Shown here in pieces: positions 24,861 through 34,252 of a DNA stretch of 50,689 bases; position 1 is the first letter of the stretch; each line of letters opens with the position of its first letter. The stretch covers positions 1 through 50,689 of IMG/VR virus record IMGVR_UViG_3300020416_000011; one strand, given 5' to 3'. A program made the translations under genes and the position numbers. This stretch comes from a virus. A model generated the notes under the pieces. The model made no database searches, was not told the origin of the DNA, and saw only the letters and a list, made by a program, of their open reading frames with translations.

Positions 24861-25363
24861 TTGGAGTCGGGCATCAGTTCCCTGAGTTTGAACTACAGGG
24901 AGTAAATGAAGATAACGAGATTGGCACTATTGCTAGTCACGATATTGACGGTTGGGCAGTAATATACTTTTACCCAAAAGATTTTACTTTTATCTGTCCA
25001 ACAGAAATTGCAGGGTTTGATACTCTGGCGAACGATGCTACTGTGATTGGTATGTCTGGCGACAACGAGTTTTGCAAGTACGCATGGAGAGAAACTAACG
25101 GTGGTATCAGAGAAATCAACCACTGGTTAGCTGCTGACTGTGGACTTTACTTAGCCGAAGAACTAGGAATAGTTGACGAGGCTAATGGAGTTGCTTACAG
25201 GGCTACTTACATTTTAGACGATATGGGTACTATCCAGCACGTCTCAGTAAATGGTCTTGACACAGGCAGAAACCATGAAGAAATAGCAAGAACTCTTGCC
25301 GCTCTAAAAGAGGACGGACTCACAGGTTGCGGTTGGCAACCAGGGGACGAATACGTAGCATGA
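24857..25363 (+). CDS. peroxiredoxin (AhpC/Prx family)
   Basis: A 168-residue peroxiredoxin with the full active-site motif P40-x-x-x-T44-x-x-C47 (peroxidatic Cys47, as in AhpC) within FYPKDFTFICPTEI. A second Cys near the end (LTGCGWQPGDE) is placed like the resolving cysteine of typical 2-Cys enzymes. It reduces hydrogen peroxide and organic peroxides. It is coupled on both sides by ATGA overlaps between SSB and SbcD, so it belongs to the replication operon. Peroxiredoxins are uncommon in phages; glutaredoxin or host thioredoxin could regenerate it. Confidence 0.93.
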   Translation: MIGVGHQFPEFELQGVNEDNEIGTIASHDIDGWAVIYFYPKDFTFICPTEIAGFDTLANDATVIGMSGDNEFCKYAWRETNGGIREINHWLAADCGLYLAEELGIVDEANGVAYRATYILDDMGTIQHVSVNGLDTGRNHEEIARTLAALKEDGLTGCGWQPGDEYVA

Positions 25364-26307
25364 TTTTATTCACAGCAGACTGGCACATAAAACTCGGGCA
25401 GAAGAATGTTCCTACTGATTGGGCAACCAAAAGGTATCAGATGTTTTTTGAACAAATACATGAGCTAGAGCCTGACTGTGACTTGCACATCATTGGCGGG
25501 GACTTGTTTGATAGAGTCCCCTCAATGGACGAACTTACTCTCTATTTTGATTTTATTAGAAATGTAAGTGTTCCTACGATTATTTATGACGGAAATCATG
25601 AAGCTACTAGGAAAAACAAAACTTTCTTCACTAACCTGAAGAAAGCAACTTCAGATGTGAATGGATTGGTCGAAGTTATCGATACAACTTATGTAGAAGA
25701 TGACTGGGCAATCCTTCCATATGCAGACCTGCATAGAAAAGGTAGTATAGAATCTATTGAAGCAGATATATTATTTACACATGTTAGAGGAGAGATACCA
25801 CCTCATGTAGTTCCTGAAGTTGAATTAGAAAGGTTTGATAAGTTTACGACTGTATTTGCTGGTGACTTACATGCTCACGAGAATACTCAAAGAAATATTG
25901 TGTACCCAGGCAGTCCAATGACTACATCTTTTCATAGAAACAGAGTAAAGACAGGTGCTTTACTTATCAATGATGATTGGTCGTGGACATGGCATGAACT
26001 TAACTTACCGCAGTTAATTAGAAAGACTGTATCAGACCCCAACGAGATGGTACAGACTGACTTTGACCATACAATCTATGAACTCGAAGGTGACGTTCAA
26101 GACTTGGCAAAGATAAAAAACTCAGAACTACTAGACAAGAAAGTAGTAAAACGAGAGGTAGAAGCTACTTTGAATCTTACTTCCGAAATGTCTATTAGTG
26201 ATGAACTTGTAGTATATTTACAAGATATACTAAATTTAGATGAAGATAAGATAAAAGCAATTATAGGAGTGTACAATGATTATTCTACAGAAGTTGACTT
26301 GGGATAA
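25360..26307 (+). CDS. SbcD/gp47-like recombination nuclease subunit
   Basis: A 315-residue Mre11-type metallophosphoesterase. Metal motifs in order: TADWHIKLG (D-x-H), GGDLFDR, DGNHEATRK, FTHVRGE and AGDLHAHE. It forms the nuclease half of the SbcCD (T4 gp46/gp47, T5 D12/D13) complex that processes double-strand ends. The ATG at 25360 overlaps the peroxiredoxin stop as ATGA. The C-terminal helical part should bind the coiled coil of the next gene product. Confidence 0.92.
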   Translation: MILFTADWHIKLGQKNVPTDWATKRYQMFFEQIHELEPDCDLHIIGGDLFDRVPSMDELTLYFDFIRNVSVPTIIYDGNHEATRKNKTFFTNLKKATSDVNGLVEVIDTTYVEDDWAILPYADLHRKGSIESIEADILFTHVRGEIPPHVVPEVELERFDKFTTVFAGDLHAHENTQRNIVYPGSPMTTSFHRNRVKTGALLINDDWSWTWHELNLPQLIRKTVSDPNEMVQTDFDHTIYELEGDVQDLAKIKNSELLDKKVVKREVEATLNLTSEMSISDELVVYLQDILNLDEDKIKAIIGVYNDYSTEVDLG

Positions 26308-28090
26308 CTGTTTCTCCTATGGGAAAGGTAATGAAGTTAATCTAGCAGACGCTACATTGACACAGCTTGTCGGCACGAATGGAGTAGGTAAATCATCTAT
26401 TCCGTTGATTCTTGAAGAAGTATTATTCAACAAGAATAGTAAGAATGTGAAGAAGGCAGATATTGCTAATAGATATGTGAACAATGGATATGACATTGCT
26501 CTTGACTTTACTGTGGACACAGATAGTTATAATATATCAGTTAGTAGACGAAGCACTTTGAAATGTAAGCTAACAAAAAATGGTGAAGATATAAGTAGCC
26601 ATACTGCTAGTAATACCTACAAAACCTTGGGAGAGATACTAGGTATTGACTTCAAAACTTTTACCCAGCTTGTCTATCAGAATACTAATACAAGTTTGCA
26701 GTTCTTGACTGCTACAGATACAAACAGGAAGAAGTTCCTGATTGACTTATTAAAACTTGATGACTACGTTGCTTTCTTTGAGACTTTCAAAGAGGGTGTA
26801 CGAGTTGCAACACAGGAAGTTACAGTCCTAAATGCAAAGACCGATACAATCGTTAAATGGTTAAATGACAACAAACTCGAGAGTATAGAACTACTATCGA
26901 AAATGGATTTACCAAAAATCTCGGAAGAAGACGAGAAACGATTACGTCAGTTACAATTAGACTTTGAAAATATCTCGGATAAAAATAAAAAAATTAACGA
27001 CAATAATTTTCTTGTTGAACAGTTAAAATCCATAGATATTGCTCAGTTAAGAATTGACCTAGAAACATATCCAGAGTTACAGGATACAGACCGATATACT
27101 GGACAGCTAGGAGCATGGTCGTCTGAACTTGCACATGAACGTAGTATGCGTAGTAAGTACGAACAACTACGAAATGCGGAATCACAAGAGTGTCCTACTT
27201 GTGAACAACCAATCGATATGGACTTTGTAGAAAGACATTATATAGAGCATAACGAAAGAGCAGAACAATGCAGTAAATTTATGCAACAAGAACAGGACAA
27301 GCTAGAGAAAGCACAGTATGAAAATGAAATACATAGGAAAGCAGCCAAAGGAATCCGAGAGTGGGAAAGACTCGCAGGTGCTATTGACTCTGGACTCCCA
27401 ACGAAAGTTAGCGATCCAGAAGCAATCCAAGAACATATTCAAGAACTTAGGACAAAAGTTCAAGAAGCTCGTAGCGAGCTGGAAGAAGTAATTACAGAGA
27501 ATGAGAGAAGAGAACGTCACAATACAAGAATTGAAATTATTGCGGAGCAAACTGAACAATTTGAGAGCGAGCTATCTGAAATCACAGATAAGCTCAGCAG
27601 TATTGAGGATAAACTTTCGATTCTCGAAATACTTAAAAAAGCATTTAGTACGAATGGGCTACTTGCCTACAAAATCGAGTCCCTCGTCAAAGAACTAGAA
27701 GGACTTACAAACGAATACTTAGCTGAGTTTAGTGATGGTAGATTTAGTATCAACTTCGTAGTGGAGAATGATAAACTGAATGTAGAAGTTACAGACACAG
27801 GTAAAATTATAGACATACTAGCATTGTCTAGTGGTGAACTCGCAAGAGTAAACATTGCGACATTAGTTGCAATACGAAAACTAATGACTTCAATTAGTAG
27901 AAGTCAAATCAATGTGCTGTTCCTCGATGAGGTAAACCAAGCACTTGATGAACAGGGGAAAGAGAAGATTGTAGAGATTCTCTTGAAAGAAGAAAACTTA
28001 AATACTTATCTAGTTTCTCATGGTTGGACACACCCACTATTAGAGAAGATAGAAATTATAAAAGAAGATAACATATCTCATTTAGAATAA
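26276..28090 (+). CDS. SbcC/gp46-like recombination ATPase subunit
   Basis: A 604-residue Rad50-like ABC ATPase: Walker A G33-T-N-G-V-G-K-S40, a long central coiled coil interrupted by the zinc hook C306-P-T-C309, the signature LSSGELARVNIA and Walker B LFLDEVNQ. It pairs with the nuclease encoded just upstream (32 nt overlap, AGGAGTG before the ATG). It is shorter than bacterial SbcC (about 1,000 residues), as usual for phage gp46 homologues, because the coiled coil is short. Confidence 0.93.
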   Translation: MIILQKLTWDNCFSYGKGNEVNLADATLTQLVGTNGVGKSSIPLILEEVLFNKNSKNVKKADIANRYVNNGYDIALDFTVDTDSYNISVSRRSTLKCKLTKNGEDISSHTASNTYKTLGEILGIDFKTFTQLVYQNTNTSLQFLTATDTNRKKFLIDLLKLDDYVAFFETFKEGVRVATQEVTVLNAKTDTIVKWLNDNKLESIELLSKMDLPKISEEDEKRLRQLQLDFENISDKNKKINDNNFLVEQLKSIDIAQLRIDLETYPELQDTDRYTGQLGAWSSELAHERSMRSKYEQLRNAESQECPTCEQPIDMDFVERHYIEHNERAEQCSKFMQQEQDKLEKAQYENEIHRKAAKGIREWERLAGAIDSGLPTKVSDPEAIQEHIQELRTKVQEARSELEEVITENERRERHNTRIEIIAEQTEQFESELSEITDKLSSIEDKLSILEILKKAFSTNGLLAYKIESLVKELEGLTNEYLAEFSDGRFSINFVVENDKLNVEVTDTGKIIDILALSSGELARVNIATLVAIRKLMTSISRSQINVLFLDEVNQALDEQGKEKIVEILLKEENLNTYLVSHGWTHPLLEKIEIIKEDNISHLE

Positions 28091-28091
28091 T

Positions 28092-28265
28092 ATGAAAGAA
28101 GGAGATACATTTTGGTTACATATTTGTAAGTACGAAGGCTACCCTCGTAAAAAGTACATACCTGTAGGGTCAACTTGTAGAGTATGCGACTGGTATATGA
28201 TACCTGCCCAAGAACGTATGAATATGAATCGTGAAGAATTTATGGAGAAAAACAATGACGAGTAA
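28092..28265 (+). CDS. small Cys-containing protein, unknown
   Basis: A 57-residue frame between SbcC and the acyl carrier protein. Residues C12, C29 and C32 (RVCDWYMI) with H10 could form a small zinc site. The C-terminus is a charged Met-rich helix. The ATG follows the SbcC stop by 1 nt without a clear Shine-Dalgarno, and the frame overlaps the next start by 11 nt. No family recognised. Confidence 0.6.
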   Translation: MKEGDTFWLHICKYEGYPRKKYIPVGSTCRVCDWYMIPAQERMNMNREEFMEKNNDE

Positions 28266-28491
28266 TGCACAAGACGTACTGCGTATGATAGAACAACAAC
28301 TGAATCTCAAGATAGGAACAGTAAAACCTGGAGGAGATTTAGTAAAAGACTATGGTGCAGATTCTTTGGATATTGTAGAGATAGTGATGATGGTTGAGGA
28401 ACAACTAGATATAGAAGTTCCTGATGATGCAGTCACGGAACTACAACTCCAAAATGTCGATAACTTAATTAACTTTATCGATTCTCAATAA
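28255..28491 (+). CDS. acpP: acyl carrier protein
   Basis: A 78-residue acyl carrier protein. The phosphopantetheine attachment site is intact: D-Y-G-A-D-S37-L-D. The helices around it (EIVMMVEEQLDIEVPDDAV) match bacterial AcpP. The ATG at 28255 has GGAG upstream. It would need the host holo-ACP synthase. No fatty-acid or polyketide enzyme is visible nearby; possible users are the LuxI/GNAT-like protein at 18640 or host acyltransferases. Confidence 0.92.
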   Translation: MTSNAQDVLRMIEQQLNLKIGTVKPGGDLVKDYGADSLDIVEIVMMVEEQLDIEVPDDAVTELQLQNVDNLINFIDSQ

Positions 28492-28962
28492 ATGGTAAAC
28501 AGTAGACAGAAAGGTCACAAGGCCGAGCTGCTTGTTGCCAATATGTTAACGCGTTGGACAAACTTACCGTTTGAGCAAACCCCTGGCTCTGGTAGTGGTA
28601 AAATCAAGGGAGACTTGTGGCTCAAACACCACATCAATGTTTTCCTTATAGAAGTAAAGTTTTACAAAGACGACGCTATCTCTACTAAAGTATTTACGAA
28701 TAAAAGTAATAATTTTGTGCAATGGTGGGCAAAGACTTGCCAGCAGGCGGAGGATACGCAATTGATGCCCCTGCTGTTTTTCAAAGCCAACCATGCACAA
28801 TTTTTTGTAGCAACAAAAATCAAACCAAAACATATAGACTATATGTACATCAACTTTTTAGATGCGTACATATGTCTTGCAGAAAAGTGGCTTGAAAAAG
28901 AAAAACAGGAATGGACACATGGCGATAGAATTTACGAGCCTTGGAAAGCCCCCGACTCCTAA
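28492..28962 (+). CDS. PD-(D/E)xK Holliday-junction-resolvase-like nuclease
   Basis: A 156-residue nuclease-fold protein. The pattern is typical of Hjc/VRR-like resolvases: KGHKAELLVANML (Glu in helix 1), the GSGSGKIKGDLWL loop with the catalytic Asp, then FLIEVKFYK (E-x-K). It starts immediately after the ACP stop. It is placed with SbcCD, SSB and flap exonuclease, which suits a role in resolving recombination or replication intermediates. Confidence 0.78.
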   Translation: MVNSRQKGHKAELLVANMLTRWTNLPFEQTPGSGSGKIKGDLWLKHHINVFLIEVKFYKDDAISTKVFTNKSNNFVQWWAKTCQQAEDTQLMPLLFFKANHAQFFVATKIKPKHIDYMYINFLDAYICLAEKWLEKEKQEWTHGDRIYEPWKAPDS

Positions 28963-29767
28963 TGGTAATCTATTAGTAGTCGATGGTCTCAATTTGGCTT
29001 TCCGATGGAAACATCAAAAGAAGGAGTTCTTTAAAGTAGAATATGTCAGGACTATAGAAAGTCTTGCCAAGTCTTACGATTGTGGTAGTATAGTAGTGTT
29101 GGGTGACGGTGGTAGTGATTACCGTAAGACAATAGACCCAATGTACAAAGCTAACAGAAAAGAACGATACGCAGACCAAACAGAAGAAGAGAAACTTGAA
29201 TTTGAACAATTCTTAGGAGAGTTTCAAAAGACAGTAGACTTATGTAATGAAAAAGGTTATCTCACTATTAAGTATAAAGGTGTAGAAGCTGATGACATTG
29301 CGGCAGTCATTGCTCAGAACAGAGAGAATCTCGGTATAGAAGATATCTGGCTAGTAAGTTCAGATAAAGACTGGGATCTTTTAGTAGATGAGAACATATC
29401 ACGGTTCTCTACCGTAACAAGAAAAGAGACAACATTAGGTAATTGGGACGAGCATTATGACTTTGAACCAGACAAGTATCTTACTTTCAAGTGCTTGACT
29501 GGAGATAAAGGAGATAATGTCCCAGGAGTAACAGGAATTGGCCCTAAGAGAGCATCGTCTCTCATAGCGACACACGGAGATGTATTTGATATAATGTCCT
29601 CACTTCCGATAGATAGCAGGTATAAGTTTATGCAGAACTTAAACGAGTTCGGTGCTGACGCACTTGCTAAGAATATCGAGTTAATGGATTTATCATACGA
29701 CCCAGACGCACAAGTACTTGGGCATAGTAACGATATTATAGGATTAGTGAAAAATTATGTCAGTTAA
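28919..29767 (+). CDS. 5'-3' flap exonuclease (RNase H-like)
   Basis: A 282-residue member of the 5' nuclease family (T5 D15, T4 RNase H). Acidic metal sites: LLVVDGLNLAFRW, GDGGSDYRK, GVEADDIAAV, SSDKDWDLL and TGDKGDNVPG, followed by the helix-hairpin-helix GIGPKRAS. It removes RNA primers and 5' flaps and supplies the 5' nuclease domain that the polymerase at 14134 lacks. The ATG at 28919 gives the family N-terminus and overlaps the previous gene by 44 nt. Confidence 0.92.
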   Translation: MAIEFTSLGKPPTPNGNLLVVDGLNLAFRWKHQKKEFFKVEYVRTIESLAKSYDCGSIVVLGDGGSDYRKTIDPMYKANRKERYADQTEEEKLEFEQFLGEFQKTVDLCNEKGYLTIKYKGVEADDIAAVIAQNRENLGIEDIWLVSSDKDWDLLVDENISRFSTVTRKETTLGNWDEHYDFEPDKYLTFKCLTGDKGDNVPGVTGIGPKRASSLIATHGDVFDIMSSLPIDSRYKFMQNLNEFGADALAKNIELMDLSYDPDAQVLGHSNDIIGLVKNYVS

Positions 29768-31520
29768 AATAGATTATAGTAAGGATTCTATGCTTGATGA
29801 GTTTGCAATAACAACTCTCAAGGATAGATATATGATACCTGGTGAGGAATCACCACAAGAAGCATTTGCACGGGCAGCAATGTCTTTTGCAGATGATGAC
29901 GACCATGCACAGAGGTTGTATGATTATGTCAGTAAATTATGGTTTATGTTCTCAACTCCAGTTCTATCTAACGGTGGAACTACAAGAGGATTACCCATAA
30001 GTTGTTTTTTGAATTATGTGGACGACAGTAGAGAAGGTATTACAGACCATTATGTAGAGAACGCGTTTCTATCATCATTCGGTGGTGGAATCGGTGGGCA
30101 TTGGTCTGATGTCAGAGCGCAAGGTACAAGGACTTCTAAAGGAAGCGAGAGTACTGGAGTGATACCTTTTATAAAAGTAGTAGATGCAGAAATGCTTGCT
30201 TTCTCACAGGGTGTAACCCGTAGAGGAAGCTATGCTGCTTATCTACATATGTCGCACCCAGAAATAGAGGAATTTTTAGATGTTAGGAAACCTACTGGTG
30301 GGGATACTAACCGTAAGTCTATTAACCTACATCATGGGGTCGTGGTTCCTGACAGCTTTATGGAACGAATACACGCCGCTACAAAGTATCCTGATTTTGA
30401 TGACAGCTGGGATCTTATCGATCCTCACACAGGACAAGTCAAACGAACAGTAAGTGCAAGAGCCCTATGGGTGAAACTACTCCAGAATAGAATGGAGACA
30501 GGTGAACCGTACTTGATGTTCGAAGATGCAGTTAATGCAGAGATTCCCGCGTTTCAAAGGAAGAAAGGCTTACAAGTACACCACTCAAACTTATGTAGTG
30601 AAATCACATTAGCGACTGACACAGAAAGAACAGCAGTATGCTGTCTATCATCATTGAACTTAGAGTATTATGATGAATGGAAAGATACAACTATAGTTCG
30701 AGACTTAATTAGAATGTTGGATAATGTTCTAACTGACTTCATAGCTAGAGCACCTGAGCAGTTGCATAGAGCAGCGTTCAGCGCTCACAGAGAAAGAAGT
30801 CTTGGTCTAGGAGCTATGGGATTTCACGCATACTTACAAAAGAATGGAATACCATTCGAATCATTAGGCGCACAAGCAAAGAATCTTGAAATGTTTGAAC
30901 ATATCAGACACGAAGCTGATATAACAACACGCAAGCTAGCACAAGAGAAAGGTGCTTGCCCTGATGATGATACTTGCACAGTAAGAAATGCACACTTATT
31001 AGCTATAGCTCCAAATGCGAGTTCTAGTATTATTTGTGGCAACACCAGTCCAAGTATCGAACCTTTTAGAGCAAATGCTTTTACACAGAAAACTAAATCT
31101 GGCTCTAACTTACACAAGAATAAGTTTTTACAAAAAGTTCTTGATAAGTATGAAATGAATACAGATGAAGTATGGAAAGGTATAGTTGCACAACGAGGAA
31201 GTGTTCAACATCTTGACTTTTTATCACAAGATGAAAAAGACACTTTCAAAACAGCCGTAGAGATAAATCAAGCATGGATTATAGAACACGCTGCAGAAAG
31301 ACAAGAGTATATCTGTCAGTCTCAGTCATTGAATCTATTTTTCCCGCCTGATGTAAACAAAGGCGATTTACATAATGCCCACATGCTAGCCTGGGCAAAG
31401 AACCTAAAAACGCTTTACTATCTACGTAGTGAAGCAATTAGTAGAGCAGACAATGTAGCTTCCCAAGCAAAAAGAGAGATTATCTTTGAGCAGGAAGAGT
31501 GTCTAAGTTGTGAAGGATAA
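29757..31520 (+). CDS. nrdA: ribonucleotide reductase class I, large subunit
   Basis: A 587-residue catalytic subunit that reduces ribonucleoside diphosphates. Visible motifs: STPVLSNGGTTRGLPISC (first redox Cys), NLCSEI with the radical Cys, VCCLSSLNL, and the flexible C-terminal ECLSCEG dithiol reduced by glutaredoxin. It is shorter than cellular NrdA (about 750) and lacks an N-terminal ATP cone, so it probably escapes dATP inhibition. It overlaps the exonuclease by 11 nt; nrdB follows after 3 nt. Confidence 0.94.
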   Translation: MSVKIDYSKDSMLDEFAITTLKDRYMIPGEESPQEAFARAAMSFADDDDHAQRLYDYVSKLWFMFSTPVLSNGGTTRGLPISCFLNYVDDSREGITDHYVENAFLSSFGGGIGGHWSDVRAQGTRTSKGSESTGVIPFIKVVDAEMLAFSQGVTRRGSYAAYLHMSHPEIEEFLDVRKPTGGDTNRKSINLHHGVVVPDSFMERIHAATKYPDFDDSWDLIDPHTGQVKRTVSARALWVKLLQNRMETGEPYLMFEDAVNAEIPAFQRKKGLQVHHSNLCSEITLATDTERTAVCCLSSLNLEYYDEWKDTTIVRDLIRMLDNVLTDFIARAPEQLHRAAFSAHRERSLGLGAMGFHAYLQKNGIPFESLGAQAKNLEMFEHIRHEADITTRKLAQEKGACPDDDTCTVRNAHLLAIAPNASSSIICGNTSPSIEPFRANAFTQKTKSGSNLHKNKFLQKVLDKYEMNTDEVWKGIVAQRGSVQHLDFLSQDEKDTFKTAVEINQAWIIEHAAERQEYICQSQSLNLFFPPDVNKGDLHNAHMLAWAKNLKTLYYLRSEAISRADNVASQAKREIIFEQEECLSCEG

Positions 31521-31523
31521 AAG

Positions 31524-32480
31524 ATGTTATTAAAAGAAAGAGAATACTATAAACCTTTTAAATATCCTTGGGCATTTGAGAATTATAAAAAACAACAACA
31601 AATGCATTGGCTACCCGACGAAGTGCCACTACAAGATGATATAAAAGATTATAGAGAAAAACTAACTGATGGAGAACGTATGTTGCTAGACAATATATTT
31701 AAGTTCTTCACGCAAGCAGATGTAGATGTATGTGGAGGCTATGCCCATCACTATCTTCCTACATTTAAGCAACCAGAGGTAAGAATGATGCTAGTTGCGT
31801 ATGCTGCTATGGAGGCAGTACACCAAGAAGCATACTCCTTGCTTTTGGAAACTCTAGGTAAAGATGATGATATGTACCAAGAGTTTATGGACATACATGC
31901 CATGATGGAGAAACATGAGTACTTACAAGACTTTAGTATGGAAACTCCGTTTGATATGGCAAAGACAATGGCAGTATATAGTGCATTTACAGAAGGCGTT
32001 CAGCTATTTAGTAGCTTTGCGATTCTTCTAAACTACCCAAGACATAACTTGATGAAAGGTATGGGGCAGATTGTTACATGGAGTATTCGTGATGAATCAT
32101 TGCATGTTGAAGGTTTGTCAAAACTATTCAGAACTTTTATGCAGGAACACCCTGAGTTATGGACTGATAAGTTGAAGTATGAAATCTATTGTGCCGCCGA
32201 AAAGACTGTGGAACTAGAAGATAAATTTATTGATGTTTGTTTTGCAAACGCAGATGTTCCCGACCTAACTGCAAAAGAAGTAAAAGAGTACATCAGATAT
32301 ATTGCTGATAGACGACTACTAGGAATAGGTATGAAAAAGATATTCCATAGTGAAGAGAATCCATTACCATGGATTGATATGCAGTTAAATGCAGTTGAGC
32401 ATACCAACTTTTTTGAAAACCGTGCTACCGAGTATGCTAAGGCTAGTACACAAGGAAATTGGCAGGATATATTTAAATGA
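31524..32480 (+). CDS. nrdB: ribonucleotide reductase class I, small subunit
   Basis: A 318-residue ferritin-like radical subunit. Metal ligands: Asp in TQADVDV, E-x-x-H in EAVHQEAY, Glu in TEGVQLFSS and E-x-x-H in RDESLHVEG. The Tyr four residues after the first His (HQEAY) matches E. coli Tyr122, so a tyrosyl radical enzyme is expected. It pairs with nrdA just upstream and with the glutaredoxin at 19789. Confidence 0.94.
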   Translation: MLLKEREYYKPFKYPWAFENYKKQQQMHWLPDEVPLQDDIKDYREKLTDGERMLLDNIFKFFTQADVDVCGGYAHHYLPTFKQPEVRMMLVAYAAMEAVHQEAYSLLLETLGKDDDMYQEFMDIHAMMEKHEYLQDFSMETPFDMAKTMAVYSAFTEGVQLFSSFAILLNYPRHNLMKGMGQIVTWSIRDESLHVEGLSKLFRTFMQEHPELWTDKLKYEIYCAAEKTVELEDKFIDVCFANADVPDLTAKEVKEYIRYIADRRLLGIGMKKIFHSEENPLPWIDMQLNAVEHTNFFENRATEYAKASTQGNWQDIFK

Positions 32481-32707
32481 ACGAACCAGCGCAAACAATT
32501 ACTATTGATGGAAACGAATATGTACTTGACCAGTTAAGTGACGAGCATAAGAATCTTATCAATCATGTACAGATAGCAGATCAATTGATTGCACAGTATC
32601 AAACACAAATAGCGATACTAACAACTGGAAGACAAGCATATATAAACCAACTCGGAGAAGAGCTTGGAAAACAAGACCCCGAGTTTACACCTGAAGTAGT
32701 TAAGTGA
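32477..32707 (+). CDS. small conserved phage protein (DUF6447-like)
   Basis: A 76-residue protein beginning with a short strand ITIDGNEYVLDQLSDE followed by one long helix (NHVQIADQLIAQYQTQIAIL). This layout matches a small coiled-coil family found beside nrd or structural genes of marine phages. It overlaps nrdB (ATGA) and the following gene (GTGA). Function unknown. Confidence 0.72.
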   Translation: MNEPAQTITIDGNEYVLDQLSDEHKNLINHVQIADQLIAQYQTQIAILTTGRQAYINQLGEELGKQDPEFTPEVVK

Positions 32708-33360
32708 ATATATACATAGGGTATGAAGAAGCACACCCCGAAATGTATGAAGTATGTAAAGCTTCGATAGAACGCTTTAGTAAACTTCATGTAATAAAAC
32801 CTTTGATTAAATCAAAGTTAATAGAGCAGGGTGTGTATTCACGACCTTTTCAAGGAGAAGCAACTGACTTTTCCTTTACTAGATTTTTAGTACCCTATCT
32901 AAACAATTTTCAAGGGTGGGCATTATTTGTAGATGGAGATTTTCTCTTTCGTGCCGACCCACAAGATATGACAGAGTGCGTTGATGAAGAAGAACATGAT
33001 GTCTACGTAGTCAAGCACCCTGAACTTATTACTAAACAAGGAATAAAGATGGACGGTAGAATTAACCGTCCATACCCATGTAAGTACTGGTCATCACTAA
33101 TGTATATAAACTGTGATGAACAAAGTCTAAGCCCAGAGACTGTTAATACTGCAAACGCAGGTTACTTACATGAATTCAACTGGGCGGGAAGCATAGGAAG
33201 TCTCCCCGCAACCTGGAACAATATGATAGGTTACTATGATATCTACCAGCCATGTGCTGTTCACTTTACAGATGGAGGGCCTTGGTTAAAAGGTTTCGAA
33301 GACCAACCCTACGCTGACGAGTGGAGAGCAGTACGGAATGAAGCACAACGACCAATATAG
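32704..33360 (+). CDS. glycosyltransferase, GT8-like
   Basis: A 218-residue GT-A-fold protein. D77-G-D79 in WALFVDGDF is the metal-binding DxD motif, and the N-terminus (IYIGYEEAHPEMYEVCKASI) matches small phage GT8-like enzymes. A late His in CAVHFTDGGPW fits the third metal ligand. Starts at GTG in a GTGA overlap. The acceptor could be phage DNA, virion protein or host glycan. It heads a cluster of glycan-type genes. Confidence 0.8.
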   Translation: MNIYIGYEEAHPEMYEVCKASIERFSKLHVIKPLIKSKLIEQGVYSRPFQGEATDFSFTRFLVPYLNNFQGWALFVDGDFLFRADPQDMTECVDEEEHDVYVVKHPELITKQGIKMDGRINRPYPCKYWSSLMYINCDEQSLSPETVNTANAGYLHEFNWAGSIGSLPATWNNMIGYYDIYQPCAVHFTDGGPWLKGFEDQPYADEWRAVRNEAQRPI

Positions 33361-34252
33361 CTTCCTCGAACACAGGAGGAGTCAAGAGGCTGCGCATCAC
33401 AAGAGACTGTCTAATGAAGAGTTTAACCCACTCAATTCGATTCTCACAGTCGAAGTTAATACTACCGAACTTTGTAATCGAAATTGTGTCTTTTGCCCGA
33501 GACATGACCCACAAGTTTTCCCTAACAGGAATTTGCATATGACTCCAAACGGTGCGAGTCATATAGCACGAGAACTTGGACGTAATCATTATCGTGGCAA
33601 AATCTCTCTTAGCGGCTTTGGTGAAAATTTACTCAATCCAAAGTTTCCTGAAATAGTAAAAAGTTTTAGAACACATCTCGATTCCAACATTCTCGAGTGT
33701 AATACCAATGGGGATAGATTGACTTCAAAGTATGCAAAATCTTTGTTTGAAAATGGTCTCTCCCTTCTGTATATTAACTTATATGATGGAGCGCATCAGA
33801 TGGAACACTTCGATGAAGTTATGCGTGATATACCGTCAGACAGATACAAGTACAGAATGCACTGGAGTCAGAAGGATCATGGACTTATATTAAACAATAG
33901 AAGCGGGACTATCGACTGGCTAGGAATAGATGAAGCCGATATTCAATCTTTGCAAGGGAAACCGTGTCATTATCCTTTCTACAAAATGTTTGTAGATTGG
34001 AATGGAGATGTTTTGTTCTGTAGTAACGATTGGGGTAGAGAGCATGTAATAGGAAACCTCATGCAAGATACTCTGATGAATGTTTGGTTTAGTAAACCAA
34101 TGAAGAAGATAAGAAGAAGATTAGCAAGAGGGGATAGAAGTCAATCTCCGTGTAACGGGTGTTCAGTAGATGGGACACTATTTGGAAAGGAGTCGTTCGA
34201 TATAGTACAGAAGTATGAAAACAAAGGAAGAGAAATTATTGCAAGCAGTTAA
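33338..34252 (+). CDS. radical SAM/SPASM domain enzyme
   Basis: A 304-residue radical SAM protein. The [4Fe-4S] motif is C46-x3-C50-x2-C53 (ELCNRNCVFC), followed by LSGFGENLLNP (SAM-binding GGE-like) and ECNTNGDRL. The C-terminal SPASM region has Cys in GKPCHYPF, LFCSNDW and PCNGCSVDG for auxiliary clusters. Such enzymes modify peptides, sugars or amino-glycosides by radical chemistry. It sits between a glycosyltransferase and an SDR, so sugar modification is the more likely role. It overlaps the preceding gene by 23 nt. Confidence 0.88.
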   Translation: MKHNDQYSFLEHRRSQEAAHHKRLSNEEFNPLNSILTVEVNTTELCNRNCVFCPRHDPQVFPNRNLHMTPNGASHIARELGRNHYRGKISLSGFGENLLNPKFPEIVKSFRTHLDSNILECNTNGDRLTSKYAKSLFENGLSLLYINLYDGAHQMEHFDEVMRDIPSDRYKYRMHWSQKDHGLILNNRSGTIDWLGIDEADIQSLQGKPCHYPFYKMFVDWNGDVLFCSNDWGREHVIGNLMQDTLMNVWFSKPMKKIRRRLARGDRSQSPCNGCSVDGTLFGKESFDIVQKYENKGREIIASS

